Shown here: piece by piece, positions 45,122 through 56,364 of the stretch
How positions within the stretch are numbered: the first letter of the stretch is position 1
Layout: each line of letters begins with the position of its first letter
Origin: Dryococelus australis
Lineage: Eukaryota; Arthropoda; Insecta; Phasmatodea; Phasmatidae
Direction of reading: 5' to 3'
Length of the DNA stretch: 64,000 nt
NCBI GenBank assembly: GCA_029891345.1
Contig: CM057002.1
Location: 23,422,795 to 23,486,794, forward strand
Notes under the pieces: model-generated
Database searches by the model: none
What the model was told of the DNA's origin: nothing
What the model saw: the letters and a program-made list of their open reading frames with translations, nothing else
Translations under genes and position numbers: made by a program

Positions 45122-45365
45122 TAGGGATAGGAAAATTTCGTGAGTTCATTGACCTGTAGGCTAGACTCCTCAGTCCTCTGCATACTGGAGCCTCAGCTGT
45201 GTGTTCATTGGCTGTTGCCCCACACCTGGCAGTTGTGGGATTCGCAAGGTGTTTCCTTGCAAGTCTGCTATTGGCTCAGAGGCGTGCGGGGCGGGTCTAA
45301 TAAACTGTGATCCAATTGCGAAGGTGACTTCACTATATGTGTGTTTGACGTCTATCTTATCCCTA
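45122..45365. mobile_element. hAT-type MITE with perfect 8-bp duplication
   Basis: The flanks are CTAATTTA at 45114-45121 and 45366-45373, identical. The ends are TAGGGATAGGA and, on the reverse strand, TAGGGATAAGA. The left subterminal AAAATTTCGTGAGTTCATT parallels GTATTTCGCGAGTTCATT in the 26850 element, and GCTAGACTCCTCAGTCCTCT recurs near 40603. Length 244 bp, no coding. Confidence 0.85.
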
Positions 45366-45373
45366 CTAATTTA

Positions 45374-45707
45374 GTTCTGTTCTTGGCTGGCATATGGAAG
45401 GTCGTAAATTCAGCCGAGATTCGAATGTAACAGAGGTGTTCCCCCCCCCCCCCGGGGTGGTTCACCATTCCCAAATCACGAAAATGTTTGAACACTTTCA
45501 CTGTCTCATACGCTTCGCATCAAGTAGAGTGAATGCGGAAAGGAAGATGGATCTGATGCCATTATTAAACAACACTTTCACGGTCTAAACCTGGATCAGT
45601 AATATCATTCAGGGATATAATAGTAACTGAAAGTTGTTTAACAAGCCGTTGCCTGACTGTCAAAACAACGTAATTAAATGGGAACCAATGTCTCAGTAAA
45701 GAGTCGG
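45374..45707. other. Unassigned spacer
   Basis: Contains a run of 14 C at 45440-45453 and a small frame across it with no recognised domain. Confidence 0.35.
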
Positions 45708-45918
45708 TATAGGTTGTTCACGGTAAAGTGAGCACTTTTGATGCCCTAGTTACTATCTTCTTATCAGTTATTTTTCAACCTTCAAATACTTTTTACAGTG
45801 TAAATATTTAATTGGTCTCGAAAGTTAACGTCTAAGGCTACAGTAAAATATATTTATCCACTATTATTCCAAATGAGAGGACTTCAAAAAGTGCTCACTT
45901 TACCGTGAATAGGCTATA
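45708..45918. mobile_element. MITE A2 copy
   Basis: It starts TATAGGTTGTTCACGGTAAA and ends AGTGCTCACTTTACCGTGAA then TAGGCTATA. The middle GTTAACGTCTAAGGCTACAG matches the copy at 12702. Confidence 0.9.
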
Positions 45919-47388
45919 AGCACATATATACGAAATAGCGTAGCGCTCCCATTGATGTAGGAGGGGAGAAATAACTCTCTGATTGGCTGGGCGAGGATCT
46001 GGGAACGGTCTGCCAGAAGTGGTATTTGATAGCGCCAATTAAATCTTAGTTGTTCCGATACTGAACATCTGTGATGCGCGGGTTGGCGCACACGACGCGT
46101 AGCACTTAAAATCATCCAATATCGAAGGCTGAATATGAGCCGAAGTGTTATCAAATACAACCAGACAGGAACTCCCTCCTTATTATGATTCGCTGCCAAC
46201 ATTACAAGAAGTATGGAAATCATTGGGATATTTAACCTACTCTAGATTTCAAAACTACCTCATTCCCAGCGAGATAGCAACTATATCACTTCTCACAAAC
46301 TTACTCGAATAAATATAAAAATTTAATAATGTTGTTCCATTGGCGAAGGCTGCTGTGGTAAATTGAAACGTGAAACATATTCACAATTACATACTGAGTA
46401 TTTCGAAACGGAATTTTTGAACAGGTTAAAATGGTTTTCGTCTGAAATAGCTACTTTATCCATCATTTATGCAGACAATGAAGCGCTAATGAAGGTTATT
46501 ATCACTGCGGATTTGTGTCGATATCATCGATACCGTTCAGTAATAATAAAAGCATCGAAAAGAAATTTATTCGCTATCGTATACACCAGCAGCACATTGA
46601 ACGTTTTTTTTGACAGTGAATTTAATTGGCATTTCGAGCAGTCGTGTTTATTCCATTATGCACACTCAAAACTAACACCGTATTGTCCCCACTTTCCAAT
46701 ATACGCAGCGTGTCAGCGGGGAAAATTACTGTAGTTTACACAACCACGCCCGATGCAAACATGTGGATACATGTTTAAGTGTAAGTAGTGAGAACTTGAC
46801 AACACGTCACAAAATTCTCTACGTTTTCTTCCATACATTTGTGAAGTTAAATGAAAATTTAATTAGCTGGTAAATTAATCTTCTTTATAGAGCGAAATTT
46901 CTTTTTCTTGATACTAAGCAGAACATTTTTTTTTTTTTTTATCATTGTAGTGATCCGAACAGAATAAATTTAATCGAATAAATTGTAGAAAAATTTCACT
47001 CAGGAGTTAAAATCTTAATTATCGCGTGAGAAGGCAAGACTCAGTTCCACATTTTTAAAAAAAATATGGGAACCATTGCATGGTTCTTTAGGGAGGATGT
47101 TTTGAGTATAGAACATGATTCTCTGTAAATTGTTTGCTCAAGATAAATGAAAACGTAAAAAAAGTATTTCACAGGTCATCTATTTGCCTTCCGCTACATA
47201 AATTATTGCCGAGGAAAACGATTTAATTATTAGTATCGATAGATCAAAGAAACTAAAACTTACAACTACTTGTTATAATTTGGTCGCAACATTACTGTTA
47301 ATTACTCTAGTAATGTCTTCATTGAAATGTATGCAGCTAACACTGGTAATTTTTTTAGAGGATGCCTACGAAAGTGTTTAATTGATTT
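45919..47388. other. Unassigned interval
   Basis: The longest frame is 46363-46734 (+, 123 codons) in AT-rich DNA. It has no low-complexity bias but also no domain I recognise, and I would not call it without transcript support. No repeats identified. Confidence 0.3.
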
Positions 47389-47396
47389 CATATTGG

Positions 47397-47692
47397 TAGC
47401 GACCTGCAAAATCCGCGTTGTTATTTGGCATCAGGCGCAACTTCACAGCTCTGTATATACTCGAGCCAGCGTCGTTTCCTCATTGGTTGCTGCCTAGATG
47501 CGAAGTCACTCCCTTTTATGATTGAACTGCACGTGATTGGGGCACACAATTGCGATGTGTTCAATTTATTGGCGCAGAACTACCCAAGGCGTGTCAAATA
47601 AAGTACGGTACAACGACAGACGCATTGCAAAGGTACACGTGTTTTAAGTCAAACGTGTCCCCAAATAATAACGCGAATTTTGCAGGTCTCTT
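47397..47692. mobile_element. hAT-type MITE family B, copy 3
   Basis: The left end is TAGCGACCTGCAAAATCCGC. The right end on the reverse strand is AAGAGACCTGCAAAATTCGC. The flanks CATATTGG (47389-47396) and CACGTTGG (47693-47700) agree at 6 of 8 bases. Unlike the other two B copies, it has no A2 neighbour. Confidence 0.8.
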
Positions 47693-47700
47693 CACGTTGG

Positions 47701-48567
47701 TTATGTTCGATTTCGTCGCTGCGGATGAATAGCAGCGGAAGATTGCTGAAGTGTTTAGGAAATGCATGCCACGATCCTTCTTCTTCGTGTCAGTGTATTA
47801 AATTTCCAGGGATACGTGTTGGTGCCATACATTCCTTGTGATGGGGGGGGGGGGGGAGACTCAGTTTGATATATCGTACGTCCTAACATCTCTGGCCCTT
47901 CGGGAAATATTAGCTGAAACGCAGACATTCTTTCCGCGGGACATCGTTTTGACGGTTGCAGTCCGCTGTGACTCGAATATCGGAATTAACGGCTCTCCGA
48001 AGATACGTATTCCCCGCCCAAGGCGACAGACTCCCGTGAGAGATCGCCCGGAAGAACTACAACATCGGGGTTAGATTAGGCGATGCTGCTCCGAGTTACA
48101 CTCTAAAAAAAATTATTCAGACATTTACCGGAACAGTGTATGCTTTTAGTGAGAATGCGGGAATGGTAATCCCTCCCCCCCCCCCCACACACACACACAT
48201 ACATTCATTGTAGCGTTCCTACATTTGCTCGGGATACAGTCAAAAATGTGTAGGGAAGTTCACAACTTTGCAGAGTAGTGGCGCTAAACATACATATATC
48301 TGCAGCTTGATGTGTGGCATTACTTCCGTGCAGTGTTGCAGTGTATAGGTTAAAAACTTCCATTACAGTTTAGGAAGTTAACCAGATCAATTTTTTACAG
48401 TGTACTTGTGAAATGGGGCGCCTATCATTGCAAGTGGAGCGAGGGCAAAAATTGGGATGAGTTTCTGTTTTAAGAATACAAAAATGTAAAACTTCTTATA
48501 ATTACAGACACGAACATTTCGCAGTGTAGTCATCTGTAAGCTGTACTCCACACTGAGGAATAAAATA
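47701..48567. other. Unassigned interval with G and C/CA runs
   Basis: A run of 14 G lies at 47840-47853, and a C run followed by (CA)n at about 48175-48200. The 47870-48075 patch is GC-richer and open on the plus strand, with no recognised domain. Confidence 0.35.
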
Positions 48568-49115
48568 TGGTTGCAGGAACCATCCAGACTGTTAAAATAG
48601 GAGCAGCCATCTATTGAGTCGTAGGTACCATCTAAATTTTGTTAACATAGATAGTTATGCCAACAGAACTGTATGTTGTATTCCTGCATGTAGTTGCTTG
48701 CTTCTGTACATAGTTGATGCGGCAGAGCACTTCAACAATATCTGGGTTGTTCTCACAACAATCAGAATTGCAATAATGTAAAAGAATGATTTTTTGTTAG
48801 TACTGAACAGTTCGGTTGCTGGGTTCGAGGGTAGCAGCAACATTCTGCTAGGTTTCTACAATACTGATTTTTGTGGCAACTATCCAAATATTGGTAAAGT
48901 TGTTCTGTTGGAGGTACTTTTTTTTTTTGTGGCAGGAATGCAGTGCTCTGCTGTAGCAACCATGAGTAAAGCAGCAAATACAAATACAAAGAGGAATACA
49001 ACAAACAGTTCTGTTGGAATTACCATCTATATTAACACTATTCAGATGGTTCCTACAACGTGTCAAAAGGCAGTCACTATTTCTACAGTCTAGACGGTTC
49101 TTGTAACAATATATT
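48568..49115. mobile_element. Foldback element, about 550 bp
   Basis: The left arm, from about GGTTGCAGGAACCATCCAGA, and the right arm, reverse strand from TTGTTACAAGAACCGTCTAG, pair over about 200 bp. They share AACAGAACTGT, TTGTATTCCTC/TTGTATTCCTG, GCAGAGCACT and ATCAGAATTG/ATCAGTATTG. The loop is short. Overlapping frames on both strands reflect the palindromic structure and are not genes. Confidence 0.75.
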
Positions 49116-49348
49116 TCTTCTCAGTGCGTAGACATTACATACTCAATCTTCAAAATACATGCCTTCTTCTTTAATGTAGAACATAAATCGTATATCTGAG
49201 ACAATTTCGGTGGCTTACTTCGATATGGCCGTGACGGAAAACAGGATGATTAGTATTTCCTGCTCGAGAATGTGGAGGACTGTGAAGTCTGGAGTGTAAA
49301 CATTTTACAACGCGAAAGGTAGTGTATCGAACATTAGACCTACTACTA
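49116..49348. other. Unassigned spacer
   Basis: Nothing recognised. Confidence 0.4.
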
Positions 49349-49658
49349 AGGATGATTGAAAATCGCGAAAAATTTTTGAGCCGACATTTTTTTTTTTTTT
49401 CGATTTCACTGTAACTGTTTTAAACTTTTATGATTTGATGACCAAGATTTTTGACTCGGCTAAGTTCTTTGCAGGACTATCAAAACCGTTCTGCTTTATA
49501 GTATCAGGATCCTCATTGGTCCAGTTGAATGAGGTAGTAGCTTCATACATGCATGACAGCCAATAATAAAACGAAAAAGTTCGGAAATATGTACAGGACG
49601 TCGAATCCTAGCAAACAGTCAAATTTCCCCGCGATAAATCATCACCTCTACTAATTAT
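49349..49658. repeat. Dispersed repeat E, copy 2
   Basis: Ordered matches to 31880-32152 as listed there. It starts near GATGATTGAAAATCGCGAAA. Its right end on the reverse strand reads TAGAGGTGATGATTTATCGC, giving a probable imperfect TIR of TGATT...ATCGCG. Non-coding. Confidence 0.65.
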
Positions 49659-49763
49659 GTTAAAACTGATAACTTCCATAACACTTCAGCATGCTTGACG
49701 TCAATACGTCTTTAAAATCAGACCGACTCTTGGGGTGCCAGGATGGAAACAACTATGTAAAGT

Positions 49764-51015
49764 TTGTCGCAGATCGCCTGGCACGGAACCATAAGGTTAT
49801 ATTTATTATATGCATTTGTGCTACACATATATTTTGGACAGTAATATTTAATTGATTTCACGAATTATTTGAATGTTAATATAATTCTTTTCACATGTTT
49901 ATTATATTCTATGTTAGCATTTCATTTCTTTAATTTTTCGATCTATGTGAACCACCAGTCTGCTACTCTATGATAATTTTCACACGTTATTCTGAATTCT
50001 AAACATGTTTATGTCACTATTTTCAATATTGTTTTAATATGTTTGATTTTATTTTCAGTAGTTGTTTCATAAATTTTAAATCTAAATTATTGATTTTTTT
50101 TAGAGTTTAAAGACGTAATATTTTAAGATTTAATTTTATTTTGTGAAGTTAAAGCAGGAAGCGAGAAGTGATTAGCTGTTGGTTGGTCGGAAGCCGGAAG
50201 ACATTGAACATGTAAGGCGTCTAAATTTTCGTTGGAATTTTATTTTTGAAATTCCGAAGCCATCACAAATTTAGTTTAGAAATTACGCTCCCAGAGGTTA
50301 AGTTTTAGGTCGCCAGTCGCAGCTATATTTAAGAAGAGACTGTAGGCTAAGTCGTAGATAGTTATTTTGAATGTTAAACTGACGAGGCGAAAAGGACGTC
50401 GAGACTACGACGCCGGCGCCATGCAAGGAGATAGCGCCAAGGACCTCAGGTGACGCCAAGGCGTATGGAAAGCTTAAGTACATGAACAGTTTTCAAGTAT
50501 TGGACTTTAAGGAACCTGAACTTATTTTACTAAAGTTACTATTTTGATTTTTCAACGATTTGACTGTGAGTTCCATGAGTATGTTAAACCAGTAGTCCCG
50601 AACTTTCGTATATGAGATAGTATAGCCGGAGCAATATGCAATGAGGAGACAAAGACTTGTTTTGAACTTCCAATTTAAATACAAAGTAATTTTATTTTTT
50701 GGAATATCATATTTGAGATAGTTAATTTATGAACTGATTTTTATTACTTAACTATTAGTGAATGTGATCCAAGAAATTTAAGAATTTAAGTAAGAGCTTT
50801 CCGAACTTTCTGGAAATTTAAATACAGAGGAGGCTACTTCCGGTGGAACGAATTTAGTTATTTTAACTGAACTTTAAAGTAAAAATTTATTATTTTTTTA
50901 ATAGAAGCTCCAAAGTTGCACCGCATTTTCAGTATGTTATTTTAATTTAAATTTCCATTCTGATTTATCCCTATTCTTACTTGGATGATGGTATGTCATT
51001 TATGTTAATCATCAT
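49764..51015. repeat. 1.25-kb dispersed repeat, copy 2
   Basis: Collinear with 37520-38752. Here the flanks read AAAGT at 49759-49763 and again AAAGT at 51016-51020, a candidate 5-bp target duplication. If real, the element runs from TTGTCGCAG to ATCATCAT, which is not the TG...CA of a standard LTR. The core at 50383-50462 is almost identical to copy 1. No coding frame. Confidence 0.9.
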
Positions 51016-51020
51016 AAAGT

Positions 51021-51930
51021 ATAATTTAATTTGAGTAAAGATATTTCTGTCCCATACACACATTTAATTTTGCACCTTGTTGAAGTATTCACTTATTTGA
51101 GTCTGAGTTTTTTTTTTATTTCTTTTCATTAATAATTTAATTATTAATGTTACACATGTTTTATTTAATTTAATTACTGTGAAGGTTGGAATGTGTTTTC
51201 TATTGCATGAGGTTTACAGCATCGCCGGAGAGCTTCTGATTCCAGTGTGGTTAGACCAAGGTCACATCACGAATAATAAGGCTCCCAAAATCTATCATAT
51301 CATTATAATTATTATTTCTCCCAACTCACACCAAATAGATTTGCATCTACATTTTTTTTTTACAGATACTATCACTGAGATTATTACAGATGAAGTGCCA
51401 CACTTAACATGGCGGCTTAAAAATATTTCAGTGATTAATTTCACAGTGGTGCTTGACAGGACCATATGTTTCAAGTTCGAAACAATTCGCAGGCTTCGCG
51501 TCCGTTGTCGTCTACTTCTAGGCTGACCAATTGGTCAGGCATTGTTCCCTAATGATGGCAGCTGCGACGACTGCAGAAAAGTTGGCGAAGAAATCCTCGG
51601 CGTCGCTCAAAACCCAGACGCCTGGAAATGGATGTAAAGTTTGCAGGGCTATCCACACCGAATCTATAACTTTGTTACTTGGAACACGATTGGAAAAAAA
51701 AAATGCGGTCTCGTTCGATCGGTATACGACTACGATATGCGAGCATGACCTCGAGTTGTCCCCGCGCATGTGCAAGGGGCGGGTGGGGGTCGGCGGCATT
51801 TCACATATCTAGCGACTCCGAAGAGCTTGCGCGCTGATTTGGTTGCCAAACTAAATACCTCACCTAGGTACGTAGGTTTTAGACTTAAATTCCAAGTATT
51901 CATTTCGCTAATTTCGCTTCATCCCCATAC
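51021..51930. other. Unassigned interval
   Basis: 51518-51812 is GC-richer and open on both strands for 93 codons each, with no domain I recognise. The rest is AT-rich. Confidence 0.3.
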
Positions 51931-52246
51931 GGCCGTGGTGCTTTAGTGGTTAGAGTCCTCGACTCTCACATAAGGTGAACCGGGTTCGATTCCTTGCGGA
52001 GTCGCTCCCGGATTTTCGGATGTGGGAATCGTGCTGGACTATACGGCTTGTCGGTGTTTTTTTTTTCGGGGTGCTTTCGTTTCCCCCGCTCTTACATTCC
52101 AACGCCGCTCCATCCTAGATTCTCATTTCATGTCATGTCCGGGGATGACGGGCACCTACGGGTCCCAACTGGAAATCCCGTCATTAGGAGGGTGCCGCGT
52201 CAAAATGGGTGCACTTCCAACGCGACATTAATTAATTCATTAATTA
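51931..52246 (+). repeat. tRNA-derived SINE with A and B boxes
   Basis: GGCCGTGGTGCTTTAGTGGT carries a fair A box and GGTTCGATTCC (51983-51993) a consensus B box, spaced as in an internal RNA polymerase III promoter. The body continues CTCCCGGATTTTCGGATGTG, GGGAATCGTGCTGGAC, then CCCCCGCTCTTACATTCCAA. It ends near an ATTAATTA-rich tail (52228-52246). The tail sequence differs from the other SINEs here, so it is a separate subfamily with a shared head. Confidence 0.85.
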
Positions 52247-52372
52247 ATTATGTCAATACAAGTTTAAAAAGTTTGTAATACATGGCGTATCCAGGAAGCA
52301 GCCAATCATGTCTTAAATGCGGTGATTTTTCAAAGGTTTGACGGAAAAAGTGTGGCTAAAGCACGAACAGGC
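52247..52372 (-). mobile_element. MITE family C, reverse fragment
   Basis: GTTTGTAATACATGGCGTAT, GAAGCAGCCAATCATGTCTT and AGCACGAACAGGCTACA match the reverse complement of the C left end. It abuts the next, forward C copy head to head. Confidence 0.7.
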
Positions 52373-53379
52373 TACAGTCCATTCACGGTTTCTTCGACCT
52401 TTTTGAATGAAACCTTTGAAAAATTTCCCCATGTATGACGTATTTAGCAATTTCCTAAATACGCCCTGTATCAGAAGCGTTTTATACTAGTGCTCATAAA
52501 AGTTTTTTTTTTCCTGTTAAATTTAAATGCTTTCATATTTTATCTATAAATTATAACGCTTTATTCATAAATAATTTGATTGAAAAAAACTGGGAGAAAA
52601 TAGATATGTTGGTAACTTCTGGTGAGAAAAATAGACCTTATACAAAATACTGTTACACTGAGTGCGCACGAATGTGGTGAGTTGTCCCTCTGGTGTAATT
52701 CTCCAGGCTTAGTTAAACCTATGCTCTTTACACAATAGAAAACTTTAGCATTTGACTTTACGTTTCCTTTCCTCCGACGAAACCACCAATACACAATACA
52801 ATTGTAAAGTCAAGCGTTCAGACAATTGAACATCGGTTCTGCCAGCTTCCTTAAAATGTGTATCTTGTAATGTAAATATTTATTATATTATCCGGGAATG
52901 CATTTTATGTAACTTTTATAAAAATAGGCTTAAATTTAATATTAAAAGTTTATTTCAAAACAAAAAACTAATTTATTTACTTTATTAAAATATATAAATT
53001 CATATGTTTTCACTTCACGTTATATTTGTTTGCCATTTATTTAATTTAAGACGAACTTTCTTTAATATACCGAGATTAAAATCGCCCTACAATAAAATAG
53101 CGCACTTTCCACACAACCTCTGTTAGATTCTCGGCCAAATGGCTGCTTGACTTTGACTTTAAATTTCAACTTTTCGAAATCGTAAAGTCAAGAGTGCTTG
53201 ACTTTACCTTTGGCAGTTCCATTGTGTCAAGCATACAAGTAAACAACATGTCGGAAATCAAACGTGAAGTCAAATGGTAAAGTTTTCAATTGTGCAAGGG
53301 CCTTGGGGCGGAGGAATATCTTGCAAGTAGAACTTTAGCAGGGCTTCAGAACTGGCTGGAGTAACCGTGAATGGATTAT
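52373..53379 (+). mobile_element. MITE family C copy with a nested element
   Basis: It starts TACAGTCCATTCACGGTTTC and ends TAACCGTGAATGGATTA, clear inverted ends. Landmarks CCCCATGTATGACGTATTTA, AGTGCGCACGAATGTGG and AAGTAGAACTTTAGCAGGGC are in C order. The copy is interrupted by the element at 52731-53294. Confidence 0.8.
52731..53294. mobile_element. 564-bp TIR element nested in C
   Basis: The left end CACAATAGAAAACTTTAGCA is mirrored on the reverse strand at the right by CACAATTGAAAACTTTACCA, and the match runs on through TTTGACTT.ACGTTT. The motif AAGTCAAG or its complement recurs inside near both ends. The flanks show no clear target duplication. Non-coding. Confidence 0.75.
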
Positions 53380-53790
53380 GCAGCGAGATCGGTTGCGCGG
53401 CAAGGTGTCGGGCGAAGCGGAGTGGCAAGCAGCCTCGACCCGCAGTCAGGCAGCCCACGACGGTGGTCCCCGAAGTCCCCCCTCCGCGGACGCCGGATGT
53501 GCATGCCCTGCACGCCCGCCACGCTGTTGCTGCGCCGCCATTTGTCAGCGAATTCCCCGCAGGCAGGCGCCCCCTTCGTGTCCGACGGGGCAATAAGAAC
53601 GGCCGGGCCGGGCGGCGCGGTTGAAGAATTGGCCGGCCCCACCAGAACCCGTGAGGGACCCTCCATATTCATGGCGCTGCCCTTCTCCCCGGTGGAGGAG
53701 AGTACCGCCTCGACAGCCGCGTCCTGCAGTACGTGCGCGGCAAGCTTGTCACGTGTGCCGCACGCAGAATAGCTAACCACACAGAACACA
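53380..53790. other. GC/CpG-rich island, open on both strands
   Basis: A sharp rise in G+C directly after the C element. Frames of 133 codons (+53371-53772) and 137 codons (- 53376-53789) overlap almost fully, as expected from low stop density. Neither shows a domain I know. It may be a CpG island, a host exon or part of an unknown element. Confidence 0.35.
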
Positions 53791-53883
53791 ACAGAACATC
53801 TTTAAATGGCACCAGCATCCTAAGCTAAGTTCGGCCTGTTTCGCTCTGCGGGGTGTTGCAGAGGTCTTGAACAAAAATGGTAT

Positions 53884-54595
53884 ATTTTGCATTCTTTCAT
53901 TCCATCGTGTGTTATGGTATAACTTTTTGGGGTAATTCCACTGGCAGCAAAAAAAAAAGAAGTGTCTCACATGCAAAAGAGAGCTGCAAGAATAATCAAT
54001 GGCAAAAGAAAGTCAGACTCATGTAGGCCTCTTTTCAAGAGCTCAGATATTTCAACAGTTGAATGCGCGTACATGTTTTCAGTACTTATATTAATTTAAA
54101 TTAGTCCTTTCATACGCATGATACTAGAATAAAAACACCCGTGGCTTCAGTTAGCTTAAAACGTGTCCAGAAAGGGCCATCCTACCTTGGTAGCCAACTT
54201 TTCAATAAGTTACCACAACACCTTCAAGAAATTTACTTCACTAACTAAAAACTCTTTAAAAGACAGCCGAAAGGATTTTTTTTACTAGACGTGCGTTTTA
54301 CAGTGTAGATGAATATCTAAACTACAAAATTAAGAAATTGCTGTACAACATGTCAGTGTACGCATTTCTTGTTCCTGTTTTTCTCGTTTCCTTTTTCTTC
54401 TGTTTCAGCAAAACGACGACGCCCCACAGCATGTTGGAGGAGGATTGGTGTACGTGTAGTCTGACATAGATATGTGTGTATTTACTATGTCCAGTGTATA
54501 AACTTTGTACACTGTAATTTTACTTGTCCAATATATTTGTACAGCTATGTATTGAAAAAAAACTTTATGGATGCAATAAAACTAAACAAAAAAGC
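53884..54595 (+). pseudogene. Jockey-like LINE, 3' end of reverse transcriptase ORF and UTR
   Basis: Plus-strand frames give CYGITFWGNSTGS, then after a frameshift in a 10-A run HMQKRAARIINGKRKSDSCR and PLFKSSDIST. Farther on come GPSYLGSQLFNKLPQHLQEI and FYSVDEYL. This order (GI.FWGNS, QK.A.R.I, SCR.LFK, FN.LP..L, FY...EYL) is the conserved C-terminal thumb region of Jockey/CR1-type reverse transcriptases. The polymerase core, including the catalytic F/YADD, is absent. A short 3' UTR ends in GCAATAAAACTAAACAAAAA. Dead, 5'-truncated copy. Confidence 0.85.
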
Positions 54596-55314
54596 TGAAT
54601 GCCATAACTGGTCTTAGTTACTAGAATTTAAAATAAATTAGGTAAATAGTCGAAACATCGAATTTATCAAGTTATAAAAATTAAAAACAAGTAAATTTTT
54701 AATTTACAGAGGCTTAAAATTATATTTTGTTATAATCCCAGAAAATAAAGGTTACGTTATAGTTAAAAATGTCAACAGTTAAAATTCCTCTGCCTCCACC
54801 CTTGAACCCTCGCCCTGCCATCCTCTCCAGAGACAGAGGGGCCGACTGTTGTCGTTTTCGTGAGGTATCCGTCGTGTGTTTGATGTTTGTGTGTGTGTTG
54901 TGATGGTGTCAGTGTAATGTTGTTTGTGTAGGGTGTTGTACAGTGTAGGTGTTGTTCCTTTAGTTTATTTGTTTTTGTGTTTATCTGTAATATTGATGTC
55001 ATTGTGGGTCGGACGTCATCAGTATACGAGAATATGCTATTGTTTATAATGATATGTTTTGTATTGTTAGTGAGGGCTCAAGAGCAATATTTATTTATTT
55101 AGTATCGGAAATTATACTAATAACAATTATTAGATTGAAAGGTGTTACTTTGATTAGTGATTATATTTCAATAAGGAAAATAATTCTAGTAACCACTCCC
55201 AAGTAACTAACAACGCAGAAGCGAAATGGCACGAGTCTATGGGAATGTGCCTTATTTCTGACTGGGTATCTCGAGTTGCGATTGATTCCCCTCTCTGGGC
55301 AGCGTTCCAAAACG
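54596..55314. other. Unassigned interval
   Basis: 54880-54990 is strongly GT-rich on the plus strand. The minus frame across it (54772-55002) is therefore Thr/His-rich and not a credible gene. Otherwise AT-rich. Confidence 0.35.
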
Positions 55315-55584
55315 TTACTCCGAGGGAATGAAGAGATTTGGGCTGCTCTTAACAGCGAGGTCTTGGAGAACCGATGAGGGTGATTGAGGTGAGTATGTAG
55401 CGGTGCCCGGAATGAAAAGGCGGGGTGAACGGGAGATCCCCGATAAAACCCGCCGACCAGCGGCGTCGTTCGGCACACGATTCCCATATATGCAAAAATC
55501 CGGAAGTGACCCGGCCGGGTATTGCACCCTATTCGCCTTGGTGGGAGGCGAGCAGGCTAACCGCTCAGCCCACAGTGATCCCTG
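55315..55584 (-). repeat. tRNA-derived SINE, reverse orientation
   Basis: On the minus strand it begins near GGGATCACTGTGGGCTGAGC with GCTGAGCGGTTAGCCTGCTC as a tRNA-like head. It continues with GGATTTTTGCATATATGGGA, CGCTGGTCGGCGGGTTTTAT and CCCCGCCTTTTCATTCCGGG, and ends around CCTCGCTGTTAAGAGCAGCC. Body and 3' end match the SINEs at 20797, 29085 and 58448. Confidence 0.8.
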
Positions 55585-56364
55585 AACAACTAGAGTAAAC
55601 GTGGTTTTCCAACGAGCATAATGTGAATATCATGCTGTGCTTAGAAATATGCACTGAGTAATTAGCCTAATCAATGAAAATTCGAAAATATATTTATCAC
55701 TTTCCCCAAAGCTTTCTTTTCAAAAAAAAAAAAACAGTTATAATCATAAACAGCTTTACTTGACATAAAATAACCATGACTAATTTTATCACTTGTCTTT
55801 TGTAATTTTCCCTTGTGTGTCTGTAACCAGAATGTCAACATTTCCATTTAGTTTGTGTTTAATTCTACTAAACTACCCGCTATTTTCAGCTTACCCTTCC
55901 TTACTCACTGAAATAGTGCGTGTAAAAGTTTTACTCTGGCAAGACGCCCAGAGTAATAATTACATTGCAGTTTTAGGAAACTGCCAAGAGCGAGTGAAAC
56001 ATGTACTTGAAGTGTTTTGGGACAGTCAAAGAGAAATGTTTACTCGCAGAGGAACGTTTTGTAACGCCGTCCCGGCTGGACCTCTTCGCGTGGAAAGTAA
56101 GTTACCGGGCCGCTGATTGGCGAACGCGATATTGTGATGGTGCGCTGTGTTGGATGCTGGTGACGTCTTTTAGCTGGAGTTCGCATAATAAGTATCTGTT
56201 TCATCTCTGTGTTCTTAGGTATAATGTGAGCTAACCCTATCAATAGGCGATCGAGCACAGTAGTATCAAAAAAGCACCCCAGCTTGCTTTTTGTACACTA
56301 CCTCGATGAAGTTTGGCCGAACGTGTAAACGCTGTCCACCGCGACGCTTACGGCACCTTAATAC
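55585..56364. other. Unassigned interval
   Basis: Small frames at 55793-56234 overlap each other on both strands with no recognised domain. Confidence 0.35.

Noticed and set aside
46363..46734. 123-codon plus-strand frame.
   Set aside because: No domain, no splice or promoter context, and it is compatible with chance in a 64-kb window; mentioned only within the unassigned interval.
51931..52005. Possible tRNA gene (A and B boxes).
   Set aside because: The boxes head a SINE of about 300 bp; no 3' acceptor stem or proper cloverleaf is visible.
53371..53789. 133- and 137-codon frames as protein genes.
   Set aside because: They overlap almost completely on opposite strands in GC-rich DNA and show no recognisable domain.
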